Positions 13,901-26,077 of a DNA stretch of 64,000 bases are shown piece after piece. The notes beneath the pieces are model-generated. The model saw only the letters and a list, made by a program, of their open reading frames with translations, did no database searches and was not told the origin of the DNA. The DNA comes from Phalacrocorax aristotelis (lineage: Eukaryota > Chordata > Aves > Suliformes > Phalacrocoracidae). The translations under genes were made by a program, and so were the position numbers. How positions within the stretch are numbered: position 1 is the first letter of the stretch; each line of letters opens with the position of its first letter. The stretch lies in NCBI RefSeq assembly GCF_949628215.1, contig NC_134284.1, positions 2,604,001 to 2,668,000 on the forward strand. Direction: 5' to 3'.

Positions 13901-15739
13901 CTGCCTACATCATCAGGTTGAAATACCAGCCAGTTCAGCAGGAGCATTGCATGTATGTCTGTGATTCAGTTTTCATGCAGACAGAGTATCAACGTAAATT
14001 TTAGTGACAGGAGGAAGGTTTCATTCTTACTGGTAATTTTATAATCAGAAAAATCAAAATGCTAGATTTTCTAATTATTTTTAACAAGCAGTTAATCAGA
14101 ACTAACTGGGAAAAGGCCATAATCTCAGATTTTAAATCACGAAAAGTACAATCAGTCCTTTTTTAAGTCGTTCGAAGCAAAGCATTCTGGCTGGCCTTTC
14201 GCTTCACTAATGTGCTGTTCCTGTGAATTCAGTTTGCTTTGTGTGCTTTGTTCTCTTTTCCTACAGCAACCCCTACTGTTAAAAATAAAACTGGAATTTT
14301 CAATTACAAGTCCACAAGGTTATTTTTAAGTAACCACTAACCAACAGCTCAAACTTTCAAAGTGATCCTAATCCTGTTATGCAATGTGTTTTGTTTCCCC
14401 AACAACTTTCTTAGGGAGCGATCTCCTATCTAAACCGGCCTCTGGGTGCAAAAGGCATGAATTATAGATTTATAAGACAACTCTCTGAACCTAACTAGGG
14501 GAACCTGACTGAAATATCTGAACTGACATGCCACCCTGTGCTAGGTCAGTGACAAAACTCAGATACGGACTAAGAGTTTTTAAATCCAGCACCCAACTCA
14601 CAGTAAAAATACTGAAATAAAAAGCAGATATTCAAAGCAAGCCTAATTTAAGGGAAAAGAGAGCCATCTATAAAATAGGATCTGGTTTAACTTTCAGATT
14701 TCAGTTTCAGGGGAGCATGATCCCAGGTTCTGGATTCAGTTCTATCCTTAATCTTACCTAAGCTGTGAGGTAGAAGCTTAGATTTATAATTTGGTATTCA
14801 TGCTTTGACAAATAGTGATATAGCACAGAAAATGGAGGCCTACAGAAAGTCTAAGTATTGCGTCAAGTTTGGTAGGCTAAAAAGTTAAGTGAATATTTAA
14901 AATGGAGTAACAAAAACCCATGCACTTTGTGGCTTATTAGGAGATTTTTTTGACAGAAGGCTGGTTCACAGCTTCTGTTCCCAGATTTATAGAAACTGAC
15001 AGCAGAGCTACCACTATTTCTTGTTTTGAAAAAACATATTCTATGTTTGTATGAGACTAAGGTCACTGTGTGTCCTCATGTTCCCTAGAGCATGCTGCGA
15101 GCAAAGTTCAGTCCCAAGCAGCCCGTTAGCAGACTGTTTTTGTGAAGTCATGTTCTATGTCTGTGTTTTATAACGACAAGGATTTAAAACAACTTTATAG
15201 CTAGAAACACTCTGTGACTATGTTATACTTTGAATTTGAATTATATATTCAGAAGATAAGCTGTTTAAATGAAACACATCCTTTGACTTGAGCTAGCTGC
15301 AAAAAGATACAATTTTTTATTTTCAAAAGTTCTCACAACTGACTTTTGCTAACCTTTAAAGGTGAAAAAAATCTTTTAAAATCTCACAAATTCTTAGGAA
15401 CAGAGAAGTATTTTCTATTGTCCTCCTCAGTTTTCCCTGATTCGGTCCTTTGGATATGAACCTATGTTTCTTTATGCATTGCCCTGACATGTCATTTCAT
15501 ACATGTGTGAAGGTGAGAATTTCCTCTGGACACAGTGAGAAAATCTGAATAACAGGATCAGCGAATAGATGGTAGCCCAGTAACCCCACCAACTGCTTGG
15601 GTCAGCAAACAGCTCTCAGCACTTTCTGTTGACTTGCCCTGAAGTCTGAACTGCCACAGATTCATTGATCTCAGTATCCAAGCAATCTCTGTTTACCCAT
15701 TAGGTCATCAGAGAGAAGGATATATATTATATACACTCG
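10986..15739. other. AT-rich non-genic stretch with GT microsatellite
   Basis: No supportable gene is seen. It contains a GT-type microsatellite near 11,268-11,307 and runs of A or T. The ORFs are short, overlapping and unrecognised. Confidence 0.55.
11268..11307. repeat. (TG)n microsatellite, interrupted
   Basis: TG dinucleotide repeats are interrupted by a TTTG and a GTGCATGCATG segment. It is an ordinary vertebrate microsatellite and likely polymorphic in length. Confidence 0.8.
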
Positions 15740-15918
15740 GACAGGTTGCCCAGAGAAGCTGTAGATGCCCCATCCCTGGAAGTGTTCAAGGCCAGGTTGG
15801 ACAGGGCTTTGAGCAACCTGATCTAGTGGAAGATGTCCCTGCCTATGGTGGGGGGGTTGGACTAGATGATCTTTAAAGGTCCCTTCCAACTCAAACCATT
15901 CTATGATTCTATGATTTG
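15740..15918 (+). mobile_element. CR1 LINE 3' UTR fragment
   Basis: This is a 5'-truncated CR1 of about 180 bases in sense orientation. In order it shows the end of the coding-proximal region (CAGGTTGCCCAGAGAAGCTG), the segment containing CATCCCTGGAAGTGTTCAAG, the GGGGGGTTGGACTAGATGAT block, the AGGTCCCTTCCAACTC block, and two ATTCTATG-type terminal repeats. It is close to the familiar avian consensus, so it is younger than the copy at 48.6 kb. An antisense ORF across it (15,671-15,889) is a by-product of the repeat. Confidence 0.95.
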
Positions 15919-18418
15919 TTGACTTACAATGTCAGTCCTCAGCAATCCCATCTAATAACAAAGTACTCACTACTGGAAACGGCTTTTGTCATCTTAATGT
16001 AGTAAAATACCCATGGCTCAAACTGAAAAAAAAAAGACTTCAAGGATCACTACAGACAAAAGCAATATATGTCACAGGAACTCAGTACAAGACTGAGTAC
16101 AAGTGCAGAGGCTACTCTTCACTATCAGGTAAGTAACTTCCTGTTCAAATTGCCATCCCAAACCAGATTCCAAAAAAATACAGAAGAGGCATAAGAGCTG
16201 AACTGCAAGCCATACCCTAAGTGTTTACACTGCTTGCCCTTGTATAGTAGAGCTCCAAAAAAAAAATATCTTTATGAAAGAAATTGCCCCAGGCCTGGTT
16301 AATAACCCATATGTCCTTTGAAGCCCAATCAAACTATCCTTTCTGAGCAGGACTGTTGGTACATATTAAGAGGACTTCACCTCTATGGAGTAGTTTAAAT
16401 ATGCATAGGCTTATTCTACAGTGAATGTTGTCATAAGATTTTATCAACAGAAAATGTGCAATATTCACCACTCTCTTACTGCAGCATGAGCACGGATAAT
16501 CATGTCAAGAGGCTGAGTCCGGCACAGATGGCAATCTGCTACAAGCTTATAGCTTATGGAGTTACTTCTTTAACTTAACTGGTAAAGGTGGATCTAGAAC
16601 CTTGATTGAAAGAAAGCCTACTGCAGTCCATGTGAAAATTTCCACTGACTTCAATATGCTCTAGTTCAAGCCTTTTCAGCTGAGCATCTCCAGTGTAGTT
16701 CAACTGATGAAAGCAGCAGTTGTATGCAGATGTGATTTGCTATGTAAACATATGATGGAATATGCTTTCTATGGATTCATTGGCTGGCAGCAGAGAATCT
16801 GGTAAACGTTCACCCCCGTCAGACTGCACTTACACCAACTGGAAATTTTGTTTTTCCTGAGAACTGTGTGAACAGAAGCTAAATTTCATAATAGTTGTCA
16901 AAACAGTGCTGTCTGGTTTTTGTTAACATTCCCATTACCACGGCCTCTCAGATGGATTCACAACAATGCTGAATTCTCAAGGAGGCAGTAGGGAAAGAGA
17001 TCGTTTGCCATTGGGGGTTTTTCACCTCACAGCTCTCATGTCACGATTGATTTTTGTGAAGAGACTCACCTAGTGAGAGCAGAATCACCTAGGGACCCAA
17101 GTCTGGCCAATAATAAGCAAGCAATACACTTGCCAGCAGAATGAAAGCTGAATGCCTATCTGTTGTTGGCAAGGTGTGGTCTAGAAAGGGCGGTGCATGG
17201 CTTGCCAGAAAGGAGTATGAGAACTGGCTGTGGATTTGCGTACTTGAATTTGCACAGATGCAGATAGATAAATCTTTGTACCTTGTATGTTTGTACCTTG
17301 GTAGACATAAGTAAACTGTCTAGTGTGACCAAGAATCTTAATTTTTTTATTTTATAGGTATATCTTTTTAAAATGCTTCTAATTAGGAAAACCCCCTTCA
17401 TTATTCAGCCAGTCACTTCAGCAAAGCTATTACAGCTAGTGTATTCTGTAAAAGAATTTCCCTTGCATTTTGGCCAAGATAATCTGGTAAAGCTTATTTG
17501 CACTCAGGGAAGACAAAACACATAGGACTGGAGTAGCACTAAGCTTTATCTCAAGGATGACTTGGAACTGACCTATCTTTTCTCTCTTGCAGGGAGCCAT
17601 AGTAGAGGGGCATTTATAACAATAATAATTCCACTGATTTTGTGGATGCACTGCCTTTGTACAAGTGAATTGACCTGGAGAAAAATTACCCTGTTCAAAA
17701 AGCAGGCTGCATGATGCAACCTGGAAAAGGTCAAAGAATACCTCTTTCATACACACCTAGATAAAGCCAACAAAACAGAGAAAGCTGCCTACAGGGAATG
17801 CATCTTTCCCTGGCTGATGGATGCAGAGAAAAGCTTCTCATAATTCTGACCTTTGCTTTCAGCTTAAATGACATTCTAAGTATGAAAGAATAGCTATAGG
17901 TACAAGTTATATTTTTTCACAGTACCTGTTCTCCTCCACTGGCACTGACAGGTTCTTAAGGCAAAATTTTATGTTCACGGGCAACAGCAGACTGCAATTC
18001 CAATAACTTGCCTTCCCAGGATGCGTAGACTTGACCTCAACCTCTGACAGAAGCACGAAGAATGACCTCTGAAGGAACTGAAAAGCAGAATCTTGGAAGT
18101 AAATGTACATGAACCACAGATCATAAATAATGTTGTCCCAAAGGAATCCCCAAGAACTTCCACGGATGTTTCTGCTCCACAGACGTAGTATTGCCGAATG
18201 ATTTTCATTGCATTAAGATGTGAAGTACATATGCATGCACGTGCTGTATGAAAGGTATGTGTTATGTGACAGTGTTGTAAGTATAAACTTGTGGTGCTCT
18301 CAGAACTGTCTGCTCTGCCTTACTCTACTTCTATAAACATTGCTAAACATTTTAGTTGTTAAACAAGAGATGGTAAATATATTTGTATTACTTATACAGA
18401 CAGATAAAAATACACATT

Positions 18419-18452
18419 TGCGCGCGCACACATGCACGCGCACACGTATATA
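18419..18452. repeat. Alternating purine-pyrimidine tract (GC/CA/TA)
   Basis: This is a 34-base run of strict purine-pyrimidine alternation. It begins with a TG step, passes through GC and AC blocks and ends in TATATA. Such tracts are microsatellite-like and can in principle adopt left-handed Z-DNA. Confidence 0.75.
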
Positions 18453-21400
18453 AAAAATACACATGTATCAAGCTAACAAAAAGACAATGATGAATTATCT
18501 AGTTTACTTTCATAATGATTGGATAATTTGAATATGAGACTAACATACTATGTAAAAAATAAAGTAGCACTATAAATGCTATACGGTGCTAGACCATTTG
18601 TTTTCAGCAACAACTGTGATATGTTAGAGTCTCTCCAGAAATTCCCAAATGGCCAGTCCCTGTCCTTAGGTGACCACATGGCAAACTGACAAGGACACAA
18701 AGGTTAGAAAAAGCATATAAATATTTTTCTTATAGTCTGTCAGAGAGAAATATTTTCACATATTTGAAACATTTCCTATAAAGTGGAATATTTAATATTA
18801 GTCAAAAATTCTTAAATTAATCCTTATGCTTTCACTGCCAGGGACGCTTGCAGGAAGCTTTGAGAGCAGTTTCAGACTCTAGGAAGTGAAAAATTCTGCT
18901 GCTCAGAAGAGGCATAAAAATACCAGTTTCACAAAATAAACTCTGCTAAAGTGATCAGACTCCAGACTGAAAAAATCTAGTTCAGAAGTCAAAAATGTAA
19001 TACCAAACCACGGCAGTACAGACTAGATATAACAACATTTTCAGCACCAGACAAAGAGGACAAACTGGCTCAGCGGCTGTCCTGAAGGAAATTCTTGACT
19101 GCTCTGTAGTATCTCTGAGCAAAAGGACAAATGGTGGAAAGCGACGAGAGCTTCAGCTGCCTTCCAAAAGGTGTGTTCAGAAGGCCTTACGCCCCATGAA
19201 ATCTTCATGCAGAGTGCTGCCAGGGCTATTCTTAGTTTTGCCTTCTTTCATGTCTTGCTACTTTAGTGGTTCAAATCTCTCTGCTTTTTGTTTCTTCCAA
19301 ACCTATGGTTAAGTTCTCTTCCAGTCCAGGATATTCCTAAGGTCCTGTTTTAAAATATTATGTTTTTTAGATGTCAGTATTAGAGAAATATAATCAAGTT
19401 ATACATTTCCTGTCATTTGTTCTAGAATAAGCATAATTTCTCACATATTTCCTTTAAAATGTTCTTTCCCAAAATAGTGACCTTGAGGACATAAGCCTCA
19501 TGTATTCATGGAAATGTTTTCTTAACAGAAAACAAGGGTTCTGTGGTTTCATCCTGTATTGCAGCCTTCCAGCCTAGGACCATCTAGGACAAAACAAAAG
19601 GAACAGAAAGCCTTGTTTACCTAAGGCAGCAATTGCCTGTAGCTGAAAAACGAAGGTGAAATCTCCACTCCATTACAATGGCATGGCTTGTTACAGATTT
19701 GACATAGCAAAATACAAACAAATCAATAGGCAATTACTTTCGTTTGTAGAGAGAAGCAAAAAATAGCAAAAACGTAGTGTCCTCAGCTGGCATTACTTGT
19801 AGACTGGCTGGCAGCCTCTGCAGAGAGAACAAGGAATACTAAAATACATTAAAAGGTGCTATTTCCAAGTCACTTTACAGACATGCTGGCCAGGCAATGT
19901 GGGAAATGGGCCTTCCACTTGTCTGTGACACCCCTACAAGACTTAGAAGATAAAGTAATGGGACTACTAGAGTTTCTTCTCAAGTGTTTATTGTGGTAGC
20001 TGCACAATTTTTCTCTGACAATCACAATGTATGGACTCATTGCCAAAGACTTGCACCATTTAGGACTGCCCTGCGGTGTTAAGCTAGATCTTTCTGCTCT
20101 GTCAGGCAAGGGTAACAGCAGAAAATAAATAGATACCATCTTCTGCAGGGGTTGCAGGAAAGGATATACTGCTGTAAAGCTACGGCATATTACCTCATCT
20201 AATTCTATAACATGTTTTTAATCCAGTTTCTGCCATTGCTAGTCCCAGTAGAACTGCACCATAGTCATCAAAGTCTCTGAATTTTGTCAGTCTTAAGGGT
20301 ATCATAGAAGCTACAATTTTGCAATTCATCTTTAATAGTTGTTTACATGGAAAGCAACAGCTATGGAATTTCTTGAAAATAGCTGAGGATCATTCCTAGC
20401 TCTTTTCCAGCACTCCCTCTCTTAAAAACAACTTTGTGACCATACATCAACTATCATTGAATAAGATTCAGAGCTGTAATAAAGCTGTTTACTATTTCAC
20501 ACTGGACACAGTTTTGTTATTCATGTGCCCCACCCCATAACTGCTAAAATACATACTCTTATTGCTGTGGCCTGGAATTTATTAACAGTATGCAATAAGA
20601 ATTTACAAGGAACTCCTCTTCCTTTTATTCCTCTATCAGGAATGGGCTGGGAACCTCTACACACAGTTGTCTGAACTTGAATAATTTTCAGATAAAAATA
20701 TTATTTATGCTTTAAAGTGTCATAGGAGCCTCCTAGGCAGAGTTGTACATAGTTAGGATCTGCCCATTTTCATAAGTGGGGAAACCAAGCAATGTTCGTA
20801 ATGGAAAATTCCAGCCCAGATCTGCATTTAGGTGAACCTGGACCATGCATATGCGCACACAAAGTTTAACTAGCTGCTTGGAAGGTCAGTGGACCTTCCC
20901 CATGATCACTTCAGGAAAATGTTGAACATTCTTATTGGTCCTGCTGAATCGGTTTATTCCTGTTTATGCCTTTGTTCCTTTTCAAACTTCCCTTCTTAGT
21001 CTGACTGTGCTTTTTCCAAAATTGTATATTGTTGGACATTGTTAGGACCTTCGTGCATTCAGTCTGTAAAGGGGTGCTGTATTTGGTGCAAGAGCTAAAT
21101 CCTAGTACTACTGTAATAGAACTCACTCTCTGCTATCAAAGCTCTCAGTAGCACCTGCTAAATTCAAGAGTTTGCGGTGTGTATTCATCCAGTTTTATTA
21201 AGGTCTCAGGGATGAAAGGCAATGTGGAAATGCAAAACCCTATCACTATCTATTTAATACCAAGACAGAAAGGCTAGCAGGACTTATACAAGGTTTAAAT
21301 TTGACAATGATACCATTTTGTCCTGTTTTGTTTTGAACTAACATGTGACTGCAGGACTTAAGAAATTAAATTATCTTTCACTTGCCAATCTATGTGTAAA

Positions 21401-23472
21401 AAGACCCAAATAGGTTCAATTAAAATTTCTGATTTAGTTTTTCTCTAGTCCTTTAAAACAGAGAAATACCAGAAAATCTAAATTAAGACCTTTCATGTGC
21501 TGGTAGGAGAAAGTAGAGTCATGCAACTGGAACAAGATCTAATGGCATTAAATTACAGTCATACTATGTAGTAATATAGTTAAAATTATCTAATAATGGC
21601 CTATCAGACAAAAAGATGTGTTCGATATTTTTGCCTGAAAGTTTATTTAGAATAACCTGTGGGCCTTTAATTGAGGTGAATAAACCTGAAGCTTCTATCA
21701 CAGACAGATTGGCATTTTACTGGTACTGAAATGCAAGGCGTCTATGGCAATAAAAAAGTTATCTTTTTAGACCGTAGCTTGTACGCAGCTGGGTAACAGC
21801 GAAAGTCCCATATAGAAGATAGGTGGCATATTTATTAGGGCAGAAAGGTAACTTTGAAAGCTTAGTGTGATCTTGCTCCATATTCCCATTATGTTTTTAA
21901 GATGGCTCATTTTGAAAAACTCTAAAGCTTAGGTGAGAAATAAAAAGTGATACCTACTTCACCAGTGAAATGCAACTATCATGGAAGAAAACAGGCCATT
22001 CTATGCCCCTAGTGGTAAGCAATTTCAATGAAAGTGAGTGGTCAGGGTAACATTTTTAGATACAGAGTTTCCAAATTAAAATCAAAGGTTTTTCTAGGCT
22101 AATGGACAGATGCATATCAACTAGACGCTACACACTGGAAAATAATTGACCTAATACTCACCAGGCAACCGGACACAATATTTGATTCGAAATGTTGTAT
22201 AGCTAAATGAAGTCATTTCACTCTGTCAGATAAACAATTCAGAGAATAAAGAGACAGAAGCCAGACAGACCTTTTTTTCTGAGAAAACTAACAGAAGATG
22301 ACAAAGCTGTTATGAGTTATTCTGTTTACTTTCAGTAGTAGGAACTGACAAGACTCACGGCTACAAAGCAAAAAAGAATGGATCTGCTTCATGAATTAGA
22401 AGGTTTCTTTGAAACATTTTCTATCTTTCTAAAGAAAAGGTTGTCAAAACATAATGTTTTTAATTACTTTCAGAGATATTTATTGTGTTTCCCTTAAGTG
22501 CCTGCAGATGTCCCTTGCTCAATCATTTAAAAAAACAGATGAACCCTCCTAAAAAACATTCTGCTCAGAAGCAATTTTTATATATCACATATTCTCCGCA
22601 TTTTTATTCCTTGACGGTTTCAGCCCTTTGAACTTTGGAATGAAAATAGGGTGATTGCTTCATAAAACAGGTTTTTGTTTCTGCCACTTATTTTCTCATT
22701 TGCACAATAATTCCTTGGATTTAGGAACATGATTAGGCTTAAGACATCCCTAAAAAATACTTAATAAAGCAATAACATAATGAAAATATACAACACTGTC
22801 AACTGCGAGCATTCCAGTCCCCAAAACAGGCAGCATGGGATAGACTGAACGAGAGGAAGAGCTGTGAACACAGATCTTTGTGTACAGAAATTTCTTTATC
22901 GCCACAACAGGTCATCACAGAAGACAAAATATAAAACTTTGGACCTTCTAACAGCTTCTAACAGGAGCTTGAAGAATCAGTGTCAAGGAAAGGATTCAGG
23001 ACAAAATTTTCAGGCAGTACTTTGTATCTTGCACTCTTTGAAAAACTGTGTATCCTTCAAGAATCATGTCAGAGAACATACTAAGGGCAATACAGCTAAA
23101 AGAACTACTGAAGCCATGCCGTTCCTCAGCTGCTGTAAGACGTGTACCAGAGCCATCTGTACTTCAGTAGCGTGTAATGGGAACTGACAGATGCATATTT
23201 GCACCACCTTAGTTGAGGTCTCTGGCTGAAGCACCTCCTGGCTTCAGTAGAAGCCAGGGTAGAAAATGGGTATCAGGAATATATATTTACATTATTAGGA
23301 GTTTTAGTTCCAAATATGACTTTACAGAAGAGCTATAACAGTGAAAAAGAGAGGAACAAATCTAGTTTTCAAATACTATTAACTGGCAGAACCCTGAGTT
23401 TCTATAATTCACACTAACACAATCCAATGCAACCTCAATATGAATCAAGCCCACGCTATGCAAGGCCTTGAA

Positions 23473-23500
23473 AAATAAATAAATACATACATACATAAAA
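23473..23500. repeat. (AAAT)n/(CATA)n simple repeat
   Basis: A short compound tetranucleotide repeat: AAAT units are followed by three CATA units. Confidence 0.75.
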
Positions 23501-25199
23501 CCAGACAACTCTTTAAAAAAGGATATAACAAAGAATTTGATGGTGTTTAAGAGGTATCAGAGTACAATCATATAGATGCATGGACTATCCATGTGTAGAG
23601 TCTTTTACAGTGATACCCAGTGTTTTCAGCTGCTTAATTAAGCCTTAAAAGGTATGTAAATGCCAGGTCTGTAGAGGCCAATATGTTATTCCATGACAAG
23701 CCTCTTCCTTTTTCACTTCTGCAGATGTTATACCAGGCCACAGTTCTCTTCTTTATCTCTAGTCACACCACTCACTTTTAGACAGAACTCTGTGTGGTCA
23801 GTAAATGGAAGTAAGATCGTATGGAGAATGAACAGAGCCTTTGCTCATTGCTCTCCCTCGGTGCACAGGCTACGAGAGTTCTGCCAGAAATCACAACCTG
23901 TAAGAGACAGGGCCAGTACAGTTCTGAAGGAAGGCAAAAGAAAAGCCATAGCCCTGCTGCCGCTGCATCTAAGGAAAATGTGCTTGTGAAGTTGAAAATA
24001 GTATAGTAATAGCTGACCAATCCTCTACCTTCCTACCTCAAAATATAAGGAATATAAGGCATTGGTCACCTATTTTAAAATTCATATTATTTAGTTACAC
24101 AGTATTTCTAACTTCCAGGGTGGATATTCTAGAGGTACAGTTGCAAATCAATTTGTATCAGTCTAATATGCTTCTTAGAAACTATCTGGTAAAAGTACCA
24201 ACAATTTGGGAATTATTTTATGCAGAATTTTGAACAAGGAATGAATATTGTGGTTTATTATAAAAAAAAAATTGTTTTCAATGTAATAATTCCCAAGGGG
24301 CTGCTTGCAGATCTCCAGACTGCCCAGCATAAAAATTAGTTTTTAATCTATTGGTCCTAATTGATAGAGACAACAACAGCATTTTACAAGACAGACATTG
24401 TTTCTGCCACACCCTCATAATATAAGTTGTACTTCAAATTCAACTATGGAACCTTGTCCCACATTCTGCAGGAGCCTTATTCATCCTTGGAGCACATTTA
24501 GAGTCACAGAGGTGGATTATGGAGAAAAAAATATTTGCCACTGAAACGGGAGATCACTGGCAGAAAAGAACCAGAACACTGCACGTACGTTTGTAATTAG
24601 GGGCCTGATTCTGCAATAGTCTAAGTATTTCCTGAATGGTTTGGTGCTGAGTACCTTTAACTGATCAAGTGATGTCTTTCTTTTAGTTTATTCAATAACA
24701 CATCACTGCAGTAAGAGGAATGAACAGAAGGTTGTTTAATACAAGACGTGTTTCAATTGCTATTCAAAGGCAAAAAAACAAGTGTCAGACAACTGGAATT
24801 TTTTTGCTGGGACTGCACACATCCTGTGCCAACCAAGGCATTAGAGCTCCTCACCTGAAGCAGAGGGAAGGCCGCGTCATTAATCAAATGGCTGGGCAGA
24901 TGCCCAGCAGCTATGCATATAGAGTGAAAGCCTTAGACTCGCTTTTCACACTCAAAGCACTCTCACAGCATTAAAATATGTTGTTATCCAAGCCACAGAG
25001 CCACTTTTCTTGACACTGATTTTGAGGATAATGTGTAGCTATGTTGGCTGGGCTTGAAAACTGTCCAGATTGGCTCAGAGTTTGTTTTGCTTCAACTGTC
25101 TAAGATTAAAAAAATTTCTTCCCTCATAAATCCATATCTTCAGGCATGCTGCTTTATCAAGCATTACGTGTTTACCCATGAGGATGAATAAGACTCTGC

Positions 25200-25622
25200 T
25201 ATGTCCTAGAAAGTCCAGATGAACAGTATTTCATATCCAAGGTAGGTTACTTGTTGCCACACCATCTAAGCTTTCTGTGGAGAGACTCAATACCCATTTA
25301 GTCCCAAAAAGTTCAACAAACTGATAGTCCGTTGTATACCGTCAGGTTTTGTTTCAGTTGCTATTAACAAGTCATCCACGTACTCCTTCCCTGGAGGAAG
25401 GATCCCACGTTTCAAGTTCTTATGCCAATTGATTTCCAAAGATCGTCAGGCTATTTTTAAAACCTTGGGGTAACACTGTTCAGGTAAGCTGGGTTTTCCT
25501 ACCAGTGGTAGGGCTTTCCCATTCAAATGCAAATAAATTTTGACTTTCTTTGGCTAATGGCAAAGAGAAGAATGTGTCTTTTAAATCTAATACTGTGAAC
25601 CATACACGATTATCCTGTAATT
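25200..25622 (-). pseudogene. ERV pol fragment: central reverse transcriptase
   Basis: This is the remnant of the catalytic fingers and palm of a gammaretroviral reverse transcriptase. Read on the minus strand, motif A (VLDLKD) is at 25,593-25,576, motif B (VLPQGFK) at 25,476-25,456 and the active-site YVDD of motif C at 25,382-25,371, followed by an LLIATETK-type strand. Beyond that come an LNFLGLNGY-like helix and a VTYLGYEI-like strand, typical of the end of the palm. The spacing between motifs fits the family. In-frame stops and frame changes between motifs A and C, and a further stop after the LGLNGY segment, make it a pseudogene. Protease and the RT N-terminus are missing upstream, and the thumb, RNase H and integrase are missing downstream. 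The aspartates of motifs A and C are still encoded. Confidence 0.9.
25371..25382 (-). other. YVDD active-site motif of ERV reverse transcriptase
   Basis: Four codons on the minus strand encode Y-V-D-D. This is the polymerase active site in the form used by gammaretroviruses (YVDD rather than the lentiviral YMDD), followed by LLIAT. Confidence 0.9.
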
Positions 25623-25670
25623 GGCCTCTGTTTCAGCTATCAAGGTCTGCAGGGTCTCCTTGAGCTTTGG

Positions 25671-25712
25671 GCATTCATTTTTCTAATGTCCTTCCTCCCA
25701 ACAATACATACA
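25671..25712 (-). other. CCHC zinc knuckle of ERV nucleocapsid (interrupted)
   Basis: Fourteen codons carry C-x2-C-x4-H-x4-C, with the aromatic and glycine positions typical of retroviral nucleocapsid (CMYCWEEGH, then a stop, then KNEC). The motif binds genomic RNA through a zinc ion. The TAG after the histidine shows the copy is inactive. Confidence 0.88.
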
Positions 25713-25921
25713 CTGATTCTTTCCCAGTCCCCCTCTATTTCCAAAGGGCCTTCCCCTTTCCTCATCTTCTAAATCCTCCTCTGTTTTGCCATTCCTCTTT
25801 GTTCCAAGGCTGCCATTGTAGCTGTTGCCATCACTTTCGTCCGTTTTGCTCTATCCACGTTCTCCCGATTCCTCTAAACTTTCCGTGCCTCCTCATGCAA
25901 TTTCTCTAAGTTTCTTAGTTC

Positions 25922-25979
25922 CGTTTTTGTTTTGGTTTTTTTCGTGGGGGGTTTTTTGTGTTTGTTTTTTTTTTTTTTA
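25922..25979. repeat. T/G-rich low-complexity tract inside ERV gag
   Basis: On the plus strand this is a run of T with G interruptions, including a 15-base T run and a GGGGGG block. On the proviral strand it is A-rich with C, at the place where a charged lysine/arginine linker between capsid and nucleocapsid is expected. It probably grew by slippage after insertion. Confidence 0.6.
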
Positions 25980-26077
25980 AACTTCTGTAGTTTCTTTGTT
26001 TTATCTGTAGATGATTGCCCCAAAACCAGAGAAACAAATTGTCCCACATCCGAGGAGGGATCTAGGGTAGTGTATTT

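Larger units (their letters stand above)
15919..25199. other. AT-rich non-genic stretch
   Basis: No supportable gene is seen. It holds an alternating purine-pyrimidine tract at 18,419-18,452 and an AAAT/CATA simple repeat at about 23,473-23,500. ORFs of 107 codons (plus strand, 22,864-23,187), 106 codons (minus strand, 17,436-17,756) and 98 codons (plus strand, 23,693-23,989) have no recognisable domain and no convincing pair of splice signals. I treat them as chance. Confidence 0.55.

Noticed and set aside
15671..15889. 72-codon minus-strand ORF
   Set aside because: It is an antisense reading through a CR1 3' UTR, a repeat by-product.
22864..23187. 107-codon plus-strand ORF
   Set aside because: No recognisable domain, irregular composition and no matching splice signals. 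Length is within chance for a 64-kb window.
23725..23808. Exon-like segment between a CTTCTGCAG acceptor and a GTAAGA donor
   Set aside because: The signals are plausible, but nothing in frame is recognisable and no partner exon was found nearby.
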